The notes: generated by a model not told the origin, from the sequence alone. DNA of 64,000 nucleotides from Flavobacterium psychrotrophum (GCF_003403075.1 NZ_CP031557.1:3224001-3288000), one strand, 5' to 3'; shown: positions 44,993-54,828, counted from the first letter of the stretch. A program made the numbers and translations.

Positions 44993-46660
44993 TTAAAACT
45001 GAAAATATATAAATGGCTGTGGCCCTGCGGCTGCGGCTGCATATACAAGCCAGAAAACAAGGCCTAAGATTATGCCTTTTAGTGGCCATGCCAATGCGCC
45101 AAAGGTACGCTCCATAAAATCTGTAAAGCTTTGCGGCAGGAAATGCCACACATAGCCTATAGCCATCAGGATAAACACATTTTTATAACCCAGGGCAATG
45201 GTTTTCCAATGATCGGGCTCAAAGGTTACCTTACCTATATTACTGATAAGATCTAACGCTATGCCAAAGTCTTTAGCACGGAAAAATATCCAGCAGAAAG
45301 CTACGAAATGAAATGTAAGCAATACGGCAATAACTTTCCATACAGCACTTCCCAGGGTTTTCTTATTATCATTTTTAGGAGGGAAAAATTCTATCCATAT
45401 TTTATGTACCGCAAGGGCAATGCCATGCAGGCCACCCCAAATAATAAACCTCAGGCTTGCGCCGTGCCATAAACCGCCAAGGAGCATGGTAGTCATAAGG
45501 TTTACATTGGTATACATGGTTTTTTCTCTTTGCCTGGATAGCATAAACGTCATGGTAAATGCTACCACTCCCGCTACTGCCAATATAAGCGGTATGTTAC
45601 TGGTACGCGAAAAGTTGATACCAAACACTACAAGCCCGAAGAAAAACAACGCCGGGAATAAAAACCCCGCAAATGAGCCATGCCTGTTACCCCCTACTGA
45701 TATATAAAGAAAATCTTTTAGCCACGTAGAAAGCGAGATGTGCCACCTGCGCCAAAACTCTGTAATGCTGGCAGATTTATAAGGCGTAAGGAAGTTGGTA
45801 GGCAGCCTGAAGCCTAATAGCAATGCTATACCTATGGCCATATCACTATAGCCTGAGAAATCGCAATATATCTGTATAGTGTAACCGTAAGCCGCCATAA
45901 GGTTTTCAAAAGCGGTGTAGGCATTAGGCATATCAAACACCCGGTCTACAAAGTTGATGGAGATATAATCTGATATTACCGTTTTTTTGATAAGCCCCCC
46001 AATGATAAGGAACAACGCACGGTTTACATCTTCGCGGGTTAGGTTTAGCTTAGCGTATATCTGCGGAATAAAATCTTTGGCTCGTACTATAGGCCCTGCA
46101 ACCAGTTGCGGAAAGAACGACACAAAGAACAGGTAATCAAGGTAATTCTTAGCCGGGGTAATTTCTTTACGGTAAATCTCGATAATGTAACTGATGGACT
46201 GGAATGTATAGAACGATATACCTACCGGCAGTATTACTTTAAGGAAACTATAGTGCGTACCGGCAGCAGTATTTACGGTATCTATAATAAAGTTACTGTA
46301 TTTAAAGTATCCCAAAAAGGTAAGGTTTACAATAACACTAAACCACAGGTATACCTTTCGCTGCACATCGCGTTCTTCACGGTACAAAAAGTAGCTCAGC
46401 GTATAATCAACCACGCTGGAGAGTATGAGCAGCAAAAAATAGCGCTCACTACACAGGTAATAAAAGTAGATGGAGAAAGCTGCCGTAAAAACAATCCTTG
46501 TCCGGAAATTATCCCTTATAAGTGCGTAGATAAAGTAGAATATAAGAAACAGCCTCAGGAACTTAGTTGTATTAAACAACATTGGCTCCTTAGCATCATA
46601 TAAAAACCAGCTATGCAGGTTTTCGGCGGTTATTTGCGGCAAAAAATCGTTAAGCTGCAT
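44993..46660 (-). CDS. MBOAT-family membrane O-acyltransferase
   Basis: Multi-pass inner-membrane acyltransferase (AlgI/PatA/DltB-like), 555 residues, about 11-13 hydrophobic helices. It carries acyl (usually acetyl) groups across the membrane for transfer to extracellular polymers. Signatures: YFKYSNFI, LPVGISFYTFQSISYIIEIY, CDFSGYSDMAIGIALLLGF, EFWRRWHISLSTWLKDFLYI (His307) and GGLWHGASLRFIIWGGLHG with the catalytic His399. ATG shares one base with the stop of the preceding SGNH gene (TAATG), so it is coupled to it. Last gene of the cluster. Confidence 0.95.
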   Translation of the reverse strand: MQLNDFLPQITAENLHSWFLYDAKEPMLFNTTKFLRLFLIFYFIYALIRDNFRTRIVFTAAFSIYFYYLCSERYFLLLILSSVVDYTLSYFLYREERDVQRKVYLWFSVIVNLTFLGYFKYSNFIIDTVNTAAGTHYSFLKVILPVGISFYTFQSISYIIEIYRKEITPAKNYLDYLFFVSFFPQLVAGPIVRAKDFIPQIYAKLNLTREDVNRALFLIIGGLIKKTVISDYISINFVDRVFDMPNAYTAFENLMAAYGYTIQIYCDFSGYSDMAIGIALLLGFRLPTNFLTPYKSASITEFWRRWHISLSTWLKDFLYISVGGNRHGSFAGFLFPALFFFGLVVFGINFSRTSNIPLILAVAGVVAFTMTFMLSRQREKTMYTNVNLMTTMLLGGLWHGASLRFIIWGGLHGIALAVHKIWIEFFPPKNDNKKTLGSAVWKVIAVLLTFHFVAFCWIFFRAKDFGIALDLISNIGKVTFEPDHWKTIALGYKNVFILMAIGYVWHFLPQSFTDFMERTFGALAWPLKGIILGLVFWLVYAAAAAGPQPFIYFQF

Positions 46661-48093
46661 TATTTATCCCTGTTGGTTTTAAAATTATCATATGCTTTTA
46701 CAAAGGCTTCGCTAAAAAGACGGCCCTGTTTTTCATATCCGTCTTTAGTATAGTGCACGCGGTCTCCCCCTATTATGCCACGCTTTGCGTTGCGGGGTAC
46801 ACCATACAGCCCACCCATTTCGGTGTACATATCCCAGGTAGCATAGTTTTTTTCGGCTTCCTGTTCGGCAATGCTTTTCGCATAAGCCGCCGCTATGGTA
46901 TTAGGGTACTTCCTGCGGAAGAGCGATGGCGGCGGGGTCATTACCAGTATGCAGGCATCAGGACATTCCGCCTTAACGCTGCTTATGAACTGGTTAAGCT
47001 GTATTAGAAACCCTTCTGCACCGGTCTTGTCAAAAGATTCGTTAGTACCTAATGATATCACAACCAGGTCGGGCTGTAATGCCGGCAGTTGCTTAAAGAA
47101 CAGCGGGTACTTATTATAATCTGAAGCCTTAGCACCATTTACACCAATAGCATGGTACAACAGGCCGGGCGCATCATTTTCGAGCACCAGCCCGCTAAGT
47201 GAATATTCTTTTTGCCCTTTGTTTGGCAACAGGTAAATTTTATCAAGCGCAGTACTACTGTGGTAATAATGCGAAAGCGAATCGGACTGCAACGCAAGCG
47301 GAATAAACTCAGAACGCCGCACCTCCCGCTTTTGCATTTCGCCGGTAGGTATCTTTAGCGTTTTACCCGCACGGATACGGTCTGTCTTAAGGCCGTTCAT
47401 CTTTTTAAGTTGGGTTACGCTTACATTGTATTTATCTGCAATGCTGCCCAGTACCTCCCCGCTTTTAATGCGGTGGGTAACTTTTTTAGGCACAGTACTT
47501 TCAAGCACTATGGTTTTACTGCTTGTAGCCACATCAAAGTCGGGCTCATTACCCGGCGTGATAATTTTTATGGTATTAAAATCGTAAGCCGAATCGCGCA
47601 CGTTTAGCTCTACGGCAAAATCCTCACGGGTTTTCAGGACAATGCCACTAAGGCCTACTTCCATACCCGCCTCTACAGGATAAATAACCCTGCGCACCTG
47701 CCAAGAGGCATTACTCGTAAAACGGGTGTTATAGCTGCCATTTGTCTTTGCCAGCTGGTGCGGAAACGTAAAGCCGCCGCCGCCATTGCCATACATTTCC
47801 TGTAAACGCTTACGGATGTAGTTGGTCATCAGGTCGGCCTGGATATGGCTATCGCCAATGTGCACAATATTTACCTTACCGGCCTTTTGTTGCTCCATAA
47901 GAGACAGCTTTTCAAAAAACAGTTTAAGCGATGATGTATTGGTAATAACGTTATCGCCCACCATTTCTACCTCATCATCAAAGTCAAGTGTATCTACAGC
48001 CACACTGTCGATAACCACCTCTGTGGTATCAACCTGCGCTTTCACAGTAAAAGTGAAAAGCAATAGTAATATGGCTATAAGATTACTGCGCAC
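46660..48093 (-). CDS. SGNH/GDSL hydrolase with internal LysM domain
   Basis: Secreted hydrolase or O-acetyltransferase partner, 477 residues. Starts at GTG (48093) since no ATG precedes the signal peptide MRSNLIAILLLLFTFTVKAQ. SGNH blocks: GDSHIQAD (Ser82), SLGTNES (about 344-350) and the final GGDRVHY with Asp and His (about 443-449). A LysM domain, a peptidoglycan-binding module, is inserted at about 206-250 (THRIKSGEVLGSIADKYNVS to TLKIPT). Overlaps the next SGNH gene by 11 bases and the MBOAT gene by one. Confidence 0.92.
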   Translation of the reverse strand: MRSNLIAILLLLFTFTVKAQVDTTEVVIDSVAVDTLDFDDEVEMVGDNVITNTSSLKLFFEKLSLMEQQKAGKVNIVHIGDSHIQADLMTNYIRKRLQEMYGNGGGGFTFPHQLAKTNGSYNTRFTSNASWQVRRVIYPVEAGMEVGLSGIVLKTREDFAVELNVRDSAYDFNTIKIITPGNEPDFDVATSSKTIVLESTVPKKVTHRIKSGEVLGSIADKYNVSVTQLKKMNGLKTDRIRAGKTLKIPTGEMQKREVRRSEFIPLALQSDSLSHYYHSSTALDKIYLLPNKGQKEYSLSGLVLENDAPGLLYHAIGVNGAKASDYNKYPLFFKQLPALQPDLVVISLGTNESFDKTGAEGFLIQLNQFISSVKAECPDACILVMTPPPSLFRRKYPNTIAAAYAKSIAEQEAEKNYATWDMYTEMGGLYGVPRNAKRGIIGGDRVHYTKDGYEKQGRLFSEAFVKAYDNFKTNRDK

Positions 48094-49765
48094 TCGTGGT
48101 ATCTGCTTTAGTAGTTATTGTTTGCGGCGTTACCTCAGGTTTTTTCTCTGCCGGTTTTGCCGTACCCACAGGTGTTTGCCTTGTAGCTTGCGCAGGTTTT
48201 GTTACCGGCTGCGGCGTTTTTGCCGGAAGCTGTTTTATAGGTGTAGCAGCAGGAAACTGCGACGTTGTTTTTACCGGCGGACTTACCGGTGCTACTGTCT
48301 TAAACGAATCTGCGGCAGGTTTTGTTGTAACCGGTGCAGGCAAAGGCGCTACAGGTTCAGGATCTGGCGGCAGGGTTTTGCCACCGCGCAGTTTTTTATA
48401 TTTTTCGTAACCTTCATTAAGCTGTCCGTAAATAAGGTCGGACACTTTCTTGCTTCCGCGGAAGTTAAAATGCGTATAATCTTTATTGGCCAAAGCAGGA
48501 TCCTGCTCTACCCACTTAACCATAGAGCCATCGCCGCCCATAAGGCTATACAGGTTAATATAAGATGCTTCGCTCTTAACGGCATAGCGTTTTTGGGCGA
48601 GCGCTACAGGCACTACGGCAGAATCGGTTTTCATCTCTGTACCGTATTTTGTCGACTTATCTGCGGTAGAAATTACCAGTATTGTAACACCGGGGAAACA
48701 TTCGCGCAGGTGGGCTACTACCTTTTCCATACGCTTTTCATACCAGGTATATTTAAGCGAACCGTTGTTCAGTATGTTTGTACCATATTGCAGTACAATA
48801 AGATCGTACCCCAGCTTATCATTAAACGCCTTCATGAGCGCAGTATTAAAACTGCCGTTTGGTATGCCGGAGTTACCACGGGTACTAAAGTTATCAACGT
48901 GTACGCCACGCCCATCATCAAAGCTAAAGCCATAGAATGGTATGCTGTCAGACTTTATAAAATCGGCTTTAAAGCTTTTATAGTTGTCACCGAGTTTCAG
49001 CGTGTTTAACGTACCAGATGGGTTAAGCTTTTTGGTAATGGTATCGTTACCCGCATATACCCTTATGGTTGCCTGTGTATTACCACTACGCCCGTAGAAA
49101 AGTGTAGGCGATGGCAACGAACTTATGTGCCCAAAGTTAACTGCTTTGTATTTTACCCATGCGGGGTTAAGGCTGTCGTGTTTTGCAAAGAACACGCGAC
49201 CGTTAACACCAAAAGGCTTTGTAGGGCTTTTTACATTAAGGTAGCTCTGGGTTTTCCAGTTGGATGCAAACTGGTGTGTAATGGTATTGCGCGATGGCGC
49301 CGACTCTGATGCGATGCTTACAAAGCCTACACCCTCACCCCCAAAACGCGCCTGAAGGCTGGTACGCAGGTCTTTCACGATCATGTCGCCATCGGTCATC
49401 GAGTCGCCAAAGTAGGCAATGCGCACATTACCCTGGCCTGTTTTTTCGAGTTGCATCAACTTTTCATAAAAGCGTATCAAGTGCTGGTAACCTTTATAAT
49501 TCTCAAAGCTTTCCGGCGGAAACTTTACACCATAGGTTTCCTCAAAGGTAATCTTTGTATTGCTTAGTGTATCTTTTTCGGCTACGGTATCGCCCGCCTC
49601 CTGCACGGCTTCGAGCATAAGGCTGTCTACCGCCACATTTTTAGTGTTGCCGGTGGTTTCGGTAAGTATTTTTTCAGGGAGTATGCTCTTAAAAAACAGC
49701 ATGGCGATTACCGAGATAACCACTATGGCATACGACTTAAAAAAGTAGGGCTTGTTCTCGCTCAC
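48083..49765 (-). CDS. Membrane-anchored SGNH/GDSL hydrolase with proline-rich tail
   Basis: A 560-residue protein with N-terminal anchor helix (about 11-28) and periplasmic SGNH domain: FGDSMTDGD (Ser122), LQYGTNILNNG and DYTHFN (Asp/His). From about residue 465 a Pro/Thr/Ala/Lys-rich tail follows, likely spanning cell wall space. The start is GTG (49765), 27 bases after argS. Together with the next two genes it forms a MBOAT-SGNH O-acylation module. Confidence 0.9.
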   Translation of the reverse strand: MSENKPYFFKSYAIVVISVIAMLFFKSILPEKILTETTGNTKNVAVDSLMLEAVQEAGDTVAEKDTLSNTKITFEETYGVKFPPESFENYKGYQHLIRFYEKLMQLEKTGQGNVRIAYFGDSMTDGDMIVKDLRTSLQARFGGEGVGFVSIASESAPSRNTITHQFASNWKTQSYLNVKSPTKPFGVNGRVFFAKHDSLNPAWVKYKAVNFGHISSLPSPTLFYGRSGNTQATIRVYAGNDTITKKLNPSGTLNTLKLGDNYKSFKADFIKSDSIPFYGFSFDDGRGVHVDNFSTRGNSGIPNGSFNTALMKAFNDKLGYDLIVLQYGTNILNNGSLKYTWYEKRMEKVVAHLRECFPGVTILVISTADKSTKYGTEMKTDSAVVPVALAQKRYAVKSEASYINLYSLMGGDGSMVKWVEQDPALANKDYTHFNFRGSKKVSDLIYGQLNEGYEKYKKLRGGKTLPPDPEPVAPLPAPVTTKPAADSFKTVAPVSPPVKTTSQFPAATPIKQLPAKTPQPVTKPAQATRQTPVGTAKPAEKKPEVTPQTITTKADTTSAQ

Positions 49766-49791
49766 GTTTTTTGTAGGTTATGGATGTGGAA

Positions 49792-51870
49792 TTACATGCG
49801 CTCAGGCACGCCAATGCCCAATAGCCCAAATGCCGATTTAATGGTTTCGCCTACTTTTTTGCTTAGCTGCACACGAAATATTTTTTCGTTCTGCACCTCT
49901 GTGCCCAATACGGGAACACTTTGGTAGAATGAACTAAATTCCTTTGCAAGATCATAAGCATAGTTAGCAATTAGCGCAGGGCTGTATGACGATGCAGCAT
50001 TACTTATTACAAGCGGATACATCTCAAGCTGTTTCAATAATTCTTTTTCTTTTGGATGAAGCTGAACATCTGTAACGGTATCTACCAGTGATAAAGAATC
50101 AGCTTTACGCAAAATAGACCTTGTCCTTACATAAGACATTTGTATAAATGGCCCAGAATCTCCATTAAAGTCAATGGAATCTTTAGGGTCAAACAATATC
50201 CTCTTTTTAGGATCTACCTTTAGCATCTGATATTTAAGCGCACCAAGGCCAATGATTTTATACAGACCTGCTTTTTCTTCAACAGAGTAGCCTTCCAGTT
50301 TACCTAACTCTTCTGAGATATTTTGTGCCGTTTCTATCATTTCAGCCATCAGGTCGTCAGCATCTACCACGGTACCTTCACGGCTTTTCATTTTACCCGA
50401 AGGTAAATCTACCATGCCGTAAGACAGGTGGTACAGGTGCTCTGCCCAGTCGAAACCAAGTTTTTTAAGGATAAGAAACAGCACTTTAAAGTGATAATCC
50501 TGCTCGTTACCCACAGTATATACCATACCGCCCACATCAGGAAAATCTTTAACACGCTGAATAGCGGTACCAATATCCTGAGTGATGTATACCGATGTAC
50601 CATCTGAACGCAACACGATCTTACGGTCAAGCCCGTCTGATGTAAGGTCGATCCATACCGAACCGTCAGGGTCTTTTTCGAAAACACCTTTTGCAAGGCC
50701 TTCTTCTACAACATCTTTACCTAAAAGGTAGGTATTGCTCTCGTAATAATTTTTATCAAAGTCTACACCTATTTCAGCAAAGGTTGCATCAAAACCGGCA
50801 TATACCCAGCTGTTCATGGTTTCCCATAATTGGATTACTTCAGGCTTACCGGCTTCCCAGTCAAGAAGCATTTGTTGGGCTTCTTTTAGAATAGCAGTCT
50901 GTTTTTTTGCAATCTCTTTAAGTTCTGAAATTTTATCGCCGATTTTAGTCTCAAGAGTTACTAACGGCTTGATTAGCTTTTCAATCTCTGATTTATCTTT
51001 TTCAGTAATATCTTGCGACTTATCATTTCGGATATTTTTATTAAGTTCCGAAAATGATGATTCTGTTTCAAAAATTTCAGCAATAGCATCTTTTTTCAAG
51101 CTATCCGGTAATTGGAATTTACCCTTGTTTTGTTCAAGTATATTTTTAAGCTTAGCTATTTCTAATACAATCGGTGACACTTTCTCTCCAAGTTCAGGAA
51201 ATTCAGAAAAATCAGAATTATTAAATTTCTCTATAATTGGCTTAACTTGATTTTGTAATTCCTTTTCAAATTCTACATAGTATTTACCTACAAGCTTATC
51301 TCCTTTCAAATTTTCACTTTCCGGCGTTTCGTTCGCATGCCATTTTTGGTAAACCAGCATACTTTTACAAATATGTATACCACGGTCGTTTACCACCTGC
51401 GTTTTATACACCTTAGTACCCGATGCTTTTAGTACCTGTGCAACCGAATAGCCTAACAGTACATTACGCACGTGGCCAAGGTGCAGGGGTTTGTTGGTAT
51501 TTGGCGAAGCATACTCTACCATTACCGCTTTACCATCTTCTTTAACCGGGGCAAAGCCAAAGTTCTCGTCGGCTTTTATGCCGTTAAAAAAATCAACATA
51601 GTAGCTGTCTGCAATAACAAGGTTAAGAAAACCCGCTACTACATTAAACTTGTTTACAATACCTGCATGCCCTACCAGGTACTGCCCTATTTTGTTACCA
51701 AGTTCTACCGGGTTGCCCTTAAGCAGCTTTAGCAACGGAAAAATAACCACCGTAATATCGCCCTCAAAATCCCTTCGGGTAGCCTGAAGCTCTACTTTTT
51801 CAAGTGTGATGTCAAACAGTTCCTTAACCGCATTTTGTATGTGGTTGGTAATGATATGGGATAAAGCCAT
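49792..51870 (-). CDS. argS: Arginyl-tRNA synthetase with large internal insertion
   Basis: Charges tRNA-Arg; cytosolic class I synthetase. At 692 residues it is about 100 longer than the flavobacterial ArgRS proteins I know (near 590). HIGH-like motif HLGH at 130-133 (KPLHLGHVRN), KMSKS-like GKMKSREGT (near 486), N-terminal Add-1 domain (1-110) and C-terminal DALR anticodon-binding domain (ILFDPKDSIDFNGDSGPFIQMSYVRTR region onwards). The extra part, residues about 205-322, is charged, helical and much more AT-rich than its flanks. The frame is open and motifs intact. ATG 51870 with an exact -7 box 24 bases upstream. The SGNH cluster follows 26 bases downstream and may be co-transcribed. Confidence 0.95.
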   Translation of the reverse strand: MALSHIITNHIQNAVKELFDITLEKVELQATRRDFEGDITVVIFPLLKLLKGNPVELGNKIGQYLVGHAGIVNKFNVVAGFLNLVIADSYYVDFFNGIKADENFGFAPVKEDGKAVMVEYASPNTNKPLHLGHVRNVLLGYSVAQVLKASGTKVYKTQVVNDRGIHICKSMLVYQKWHANETPESENLKGDKLVGKYYVEFEKELQNQVKPIIEKFNNSDFSEFPELGEKVSPIVLEIAKLKNILEQNKGKFQLPDSLKKDAIAEIFETESSFSELNKNIRNDKSQDITEKDKSEIEKLIKPLVTLETKIGDKISELKEIAKKQTAILKEAQQMLLDWEAGKPEVIQLWETMNSWVYAGFDATFAEIGVDFDKNYYESNTYLLGKDVVEEGLAKGVFEKDPDGSVWIDLTSDGLDRKIVLRSDGTSVYITQDIGTAIQRVKDFPDVGGMVYTVGNEQDYHFKVLFLILKKLGFDWAEHLYHLSYGMVDLPSGKMKSREGTVVDADDLMAEMIETAQNISEELGKLEGYSVEEKAGLYKIIGLGALKYQMLKVDPKKRILFDPKDSIDFNGDSGPFIQMSYVRTRSILRKADSLSLVDTVTDVQLHPKEKELLKQLEMYPLVISNAASSYSPALIANYAYDLAKEFSSFYQSVPVLGTEVQNEKIFRVQLSKKVGETIKSAFGLLGIGVPERM

Positions 51871-51894
51871 GGGTTATAATTTTTTTTAAGCGTG

Positions 51895-51902
51895 CAAAGA
51901 TA
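51895..51902 (-). promoter_or_regulatory. -7 box TATCTTTG of argS
   Basis: Exact TAnnTTTG match ending 24 bases before the argS ATG. Confidence 0.65.
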
Positions 51903-52056
51903 AGTATATTTTGGGTAGGTGTTGAAAAGAGTGGTTTTAAATGTTTTGTTAAAAGAGATAGATGGCACGCGGATAACGCGGATGAGGCAGATTTACGCAG
52001 ATTTAGGATGACGGCACACGGTTTTTCATGCTGAGGGAGGAAGTATGTCGAATAGG

Positions 52057-52430
52057 CCTCACCCCCAACCCCTCTCCGAAGGAGAGGGGAGCCAACGGAC
52101 GGGTACAGTATGGATACTTATAATTGAGATCCTTCACTACGCTGCGCTGCGTTCAGGATGACAATATCGGTTTGTCATGCTGAGGAAGGAAGGGTGTTAA
52201 AATTGAAACCCATTAGACCTCACCCCCAGCCCCTCTCCAAAGGAGAGGGGAGCCAACGGACGGGTACAGTATGGATACTTATAATTGAGATCCTTCACTA
52301 CGCTGCGCTGCGTTCAGGATGACAATATCGGTTTGTCATGCTGAGGAAGGAAGGGTGTTAAAATTGAAACCCATTAGACCTCACCCCCAGCCCCTCTCCA
52401 AAGGAGAGGGGAGCCAACGGACGGGTACAG
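52057..52430. repeat. Tandem repeat with 161-bp period
   Basis: The unit starting GGAGAGGGGAGCCAACGGAC occurs at 52081, 52242 and (first 28 bases) 52403, a constant 161-base step; the second full unit is almost identical to the first. Each unit holds CCCCTCTCC-AAA-GGAGAGGGG and a GATCCTTC...CAGGATGACA element. The gene-free stretch 51871-52650 is otherwise empty. Confidence 0.85.
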
Positions 52431-52540
52431 TTCGTAATAATCATTGAGAAAATGAGCTTAAGTCACTAACAAGACATCTGAGTGAAGCTGCTCCCTCTCC
52501 TTCGTAGAGGAAAACAAAAAGAAAGCTTTACTTATAATGA

Positions 52541-52570
52541 GATCCTTCGCTGCGCTACGTTCAGGATGAC
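52541..52570. repeat. REP-like element GATCCTTCGCTGCGCTACGT
   Basis: A further single copy of the GATCCTTC...CAGGATGACA family, outside the tandem array. Confidence 0.6.
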
Positions 52571-52582
52571 AAAAATGCACAT

Positions 52583-52614
52583 AAAAAAACCCGCAGCCTT
52601 TCAGCTACGGGTTT
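52583..52614 (-). terminator. Rho-independent terminator of htpG
   Basis: AAACCCGTAGC / GCTGCGGGTTT on the minus strand (one G-U pair) followed by seven T. Confidence 0.8.
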
Positions 52615-52650
52615 ATATCAATTATCTGACATCTATAATCTAAATATCAA

Positions 52651-54534
52651 TTACTTTATCAGTTCAAAGCTTCTTTTTACAAAAGCGGTAAGCTCTTCGC
52701 CTTTCAGCAGATTCTGACTTAGTTTAGCAAGGTCTAGCGCCTGCTTAACAATAGCCTCACGGTTGCTATCATCGGCATTAAGTATGTTACCGGCAAGTTC
52801 GCTGTTTGTATTTACCACAAGGTTATACATTTCAGGGAAATTACCCATACCAAACATACCGCCACCGCCGCTTTGGCTCATCTCCTTCATACGGCGCATA
52901 AACTCCGGCTGTGTAATGCGGAATGGTGCTGCGTTACTATCCATAGCTTCAAGCTGCACTGTATAGCTTTGGCCAGGAACCACGGCCTCAAGCTGCGATT
53001 TTAGTTTGTCTTTTTCCTCGTCGCTCAGTTTGCTAATCTGCTCTTCGTCTTTTGCGATAAGCTTGTCTACCGTATCAGAGTCAACGCGCACAAAGGTAAC
53101 CTTGTCGTTATCGGCCTCCAGTTTCTGGATAAGGTGCGACACAATTGGCGAATCAAGAAGCAGTACTTCATACCCCTTATCCCTTGCTTCGGCGATATAG
53201 CTATGCTGCACATCTTTATTAGAAGCATACAGCAATACAAGCTTACCATCTTTATCCGTCTGGTTAGCGGCAAGCTGCTCTTTAAGCTCTTCAAGGGTAA
53301 AGAATTTACCATCTACTGTAGGGTATAATACGAATGCGCCCGATTTTTCATAGAATTTAGGCTCGCTTAGCATGCCATATTCTAATACGATCTTGATGTC
53401 GTTCCATTTTTGCTCAAAATCCTCACGGTTTTCAGAGAACAGCGATTTTAATTTATCAGCTACCTTACGGGTAATGTAGTTTGATATTTTTTTAACCGCG
53501 CCGTCTGCCTGCAGGTATGAACGCGATACGTTTAGCGGAATGTCCGGGCTGTCGATAACACCGCGCAGCATGGTAAGGAATTCCGGTACAATACCTTCCA
53601 CATTATCGGTAACAAATACCTGGTTCTGATACAGCTGTATCTTGTCTTTCTGCACCTGCAGGTCAGACGATAATTTAGGGAAGTACAAAATACCGGTAAG
53701 GTTAAACGGATAGTCTACATTAAGGTGAATGTTAAACAACGGTTCCTCAAACTGTGTTGGATATAGTTCGTGGTAAAAGTTTTTATAGTCTTCCTCAGTA
53801 AGGTCAGCAGGCTGTTTCGTCCAGGCCGGGTTAGGGTTGTTGATGATGGTATCAACCTCAACTTCCTCAGGCTGGTAATCAGCCCCTGCATCCTCAGGTG
53901 TAGGAAGGGTTTCTGTATGGGTACCAAATTTAATAGGCACCGGCATAAACTTGTTATACTTTTTAAGCAGTTCGCGAATTTTAGATTCCTCTAAAAAGTC
54001 AAGCGAATCTTCGGCAATATTCAGGATGATCTCTGTACCGCGTGTAGTTTTGTCTGCAGGCTCCAGGGTAAACTCCGGGCTACCGTCGCAAATCCAATGT
54101 ACCGCAGGTTCGTCTTTATACGACTTGGTAATGATCTCAACTTTTTCTGCCACCATAAACGCAGAGTAGAAACCAAGGCCGAAATGACCGATGATACCTG
54201 AATCTTTGGCAGAATCCTTATATTTTTCAAGAAACTCTTCAGCTCCTGAAAATGCTACCTGGTTGATGTATTTCTCTACTTCTTCGCCCGTCATACCAAG
54301 ACCCTGGTCGATAATGTGAAGTTTCTTACCTTCTTTATCAATCTTAACCTCAATAACCGGGTTGCCATATTCTACACTGGCCTCACCTATATTAGTAAGG
54401 TGCTTTAGCTTAAGTGTAGCATCTGTGGCATTACTTACCAGTTCGCGTAAAAAGATTTCGTGGTCGCTGTATAAAAATTTCTTGATTAAGGGAAATATGT
54501 TTTCTACCGAAACATTAATTTTTCCTGTTGTCAT
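52651..54534 (-). CDS. htpG: Molecular chaperone HtpG (Hsp90)
   Basis: ATP-dependent chaperone, 627 residues from the ATG at 54534 (MTTGKINVSVENIF). The frame reaches a TTG at 54588, within the promoter region, and is rejected. N-terminal ATPase domain with LRELVSNATDATLKL, IIDQGLGMTGEEV, GHFGLGFYSAFMVA and GTEIILNI; middle domain with NVSRSYLQ; C-terminal dimerisation domain ending VKRSFELIK. A candidate promoter is TTAATTTG (54574-54581, 7/8) with TTTG 21 bases further upstream (54603-54606). No CIRCE-type element seen. Confidence 0.97.
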   Translation of the reverse strand: MTTGKINVSVENIFPLIKKFLYSDHEIFLRELVSNATDATLKLKHLTNIGEASVEYGNPVIEVKIDKEGKKLHIIDQGLGMTGEEVEKYINQVAFSGAEEFLEKYKDSAKDSGIIGHFGLGFYSAFMVAEKVEIITKSYKDEPAVHWICDGSPEFTLEPADKTTRGTEIILNIAEDSLDFLEESKIRELLKKYNKFMPVPIKFGTHTETLPTPEDAGADYQPEEVEVDTIINNPNPAWTKQPADLTEEDYKNFYHELYPTQFEEPLFNIHLNVDYPFNLTGILYFPKLSSDLQVQKDKIQLYQNQVFVTDNVEGIVPEFLTMLRGVIDSPDIPLNVSRSYLQADGAVKKISNYITRKVADKLKSLFSENREDFEQKWNDIKIVLEYGMLSEPKFYEKSGAFVLYPTVDGKFFTLEELKEQLAANQTDKDGKLVLLYASNKDVQHSYIAEARDKGYEVLLLDSPIVSHLIQKLEADNDKVTFVRVDSDTVDKLIAKDEEQISKLSDEEKDKLKSQLEAVVPGQSYTVQLEAMDSNAAPFRITQPEFMRRMKEMSQSGGGGMFGMGNFPEMYNLVVNTNSELAGNILNADDSNREAIVKQALDLAKLSQNLLKGEELTAFVKRSFELIK

Positions 54535-54573
54535 AGTATTACGGTTTTTATTGTTCGTTTTGCTCTTATAAGT

Positions 54574-54606
54574 CAAATTAAGTACCAAACTGCCTGCTGT
54601 GACAAA
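54574..54606 (-). promoter_or_regulatory. Candidate htpG promoter
   Basis: TTTG (54603-54606) and TTAATTTG (54574-54581) on the minus strand with 21 bases between; second base of the -7 box is off consensus. Confidence 0.4.
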
Positions 54607-54796
54607 TTGGCATTTTACCCGACAAGACTGTGCACGTTTGTTAACGTAATATAGATTTAAGAAAAGATTAATACGCCTTTTATAAATATTACTGACCTGG
54701 CTGAAATTTCTTTAAAATCAGTTATTTCAACAACTTCCGATGCAGGAAAATTTATTTAAACATAAAGTTATTCCTGTTAAATATTTAGCATAATCC

Positions 54797-54828
54797 TTGT
54801 AAATCTCACGGCAATCGCTGTATCTTTA
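54797..54828 (+). promoter_or_regulatory. Candidate promoter of the lipocalin-like/OmpA operon
   Basis: TTG (54797-54799), 21 bases, TATCTTTA (54821-54828, 7/8), 50 bases before the ATG at 54879. Confidence 0.5.

Noticed and set aside
47822..49009. A 395-codon open frame on the plus strand opposite the SGNH genes
   Set aside because: Cys/Arg-rich translation with no domain; it is the shadow of the two well-supported minus-strand genes.
54535..54588. Extended start of htpG at a TTG
   Set aside because: The extra 18 residues run through the promoter region; the ATG at 54534 gives the usual HtpG start.
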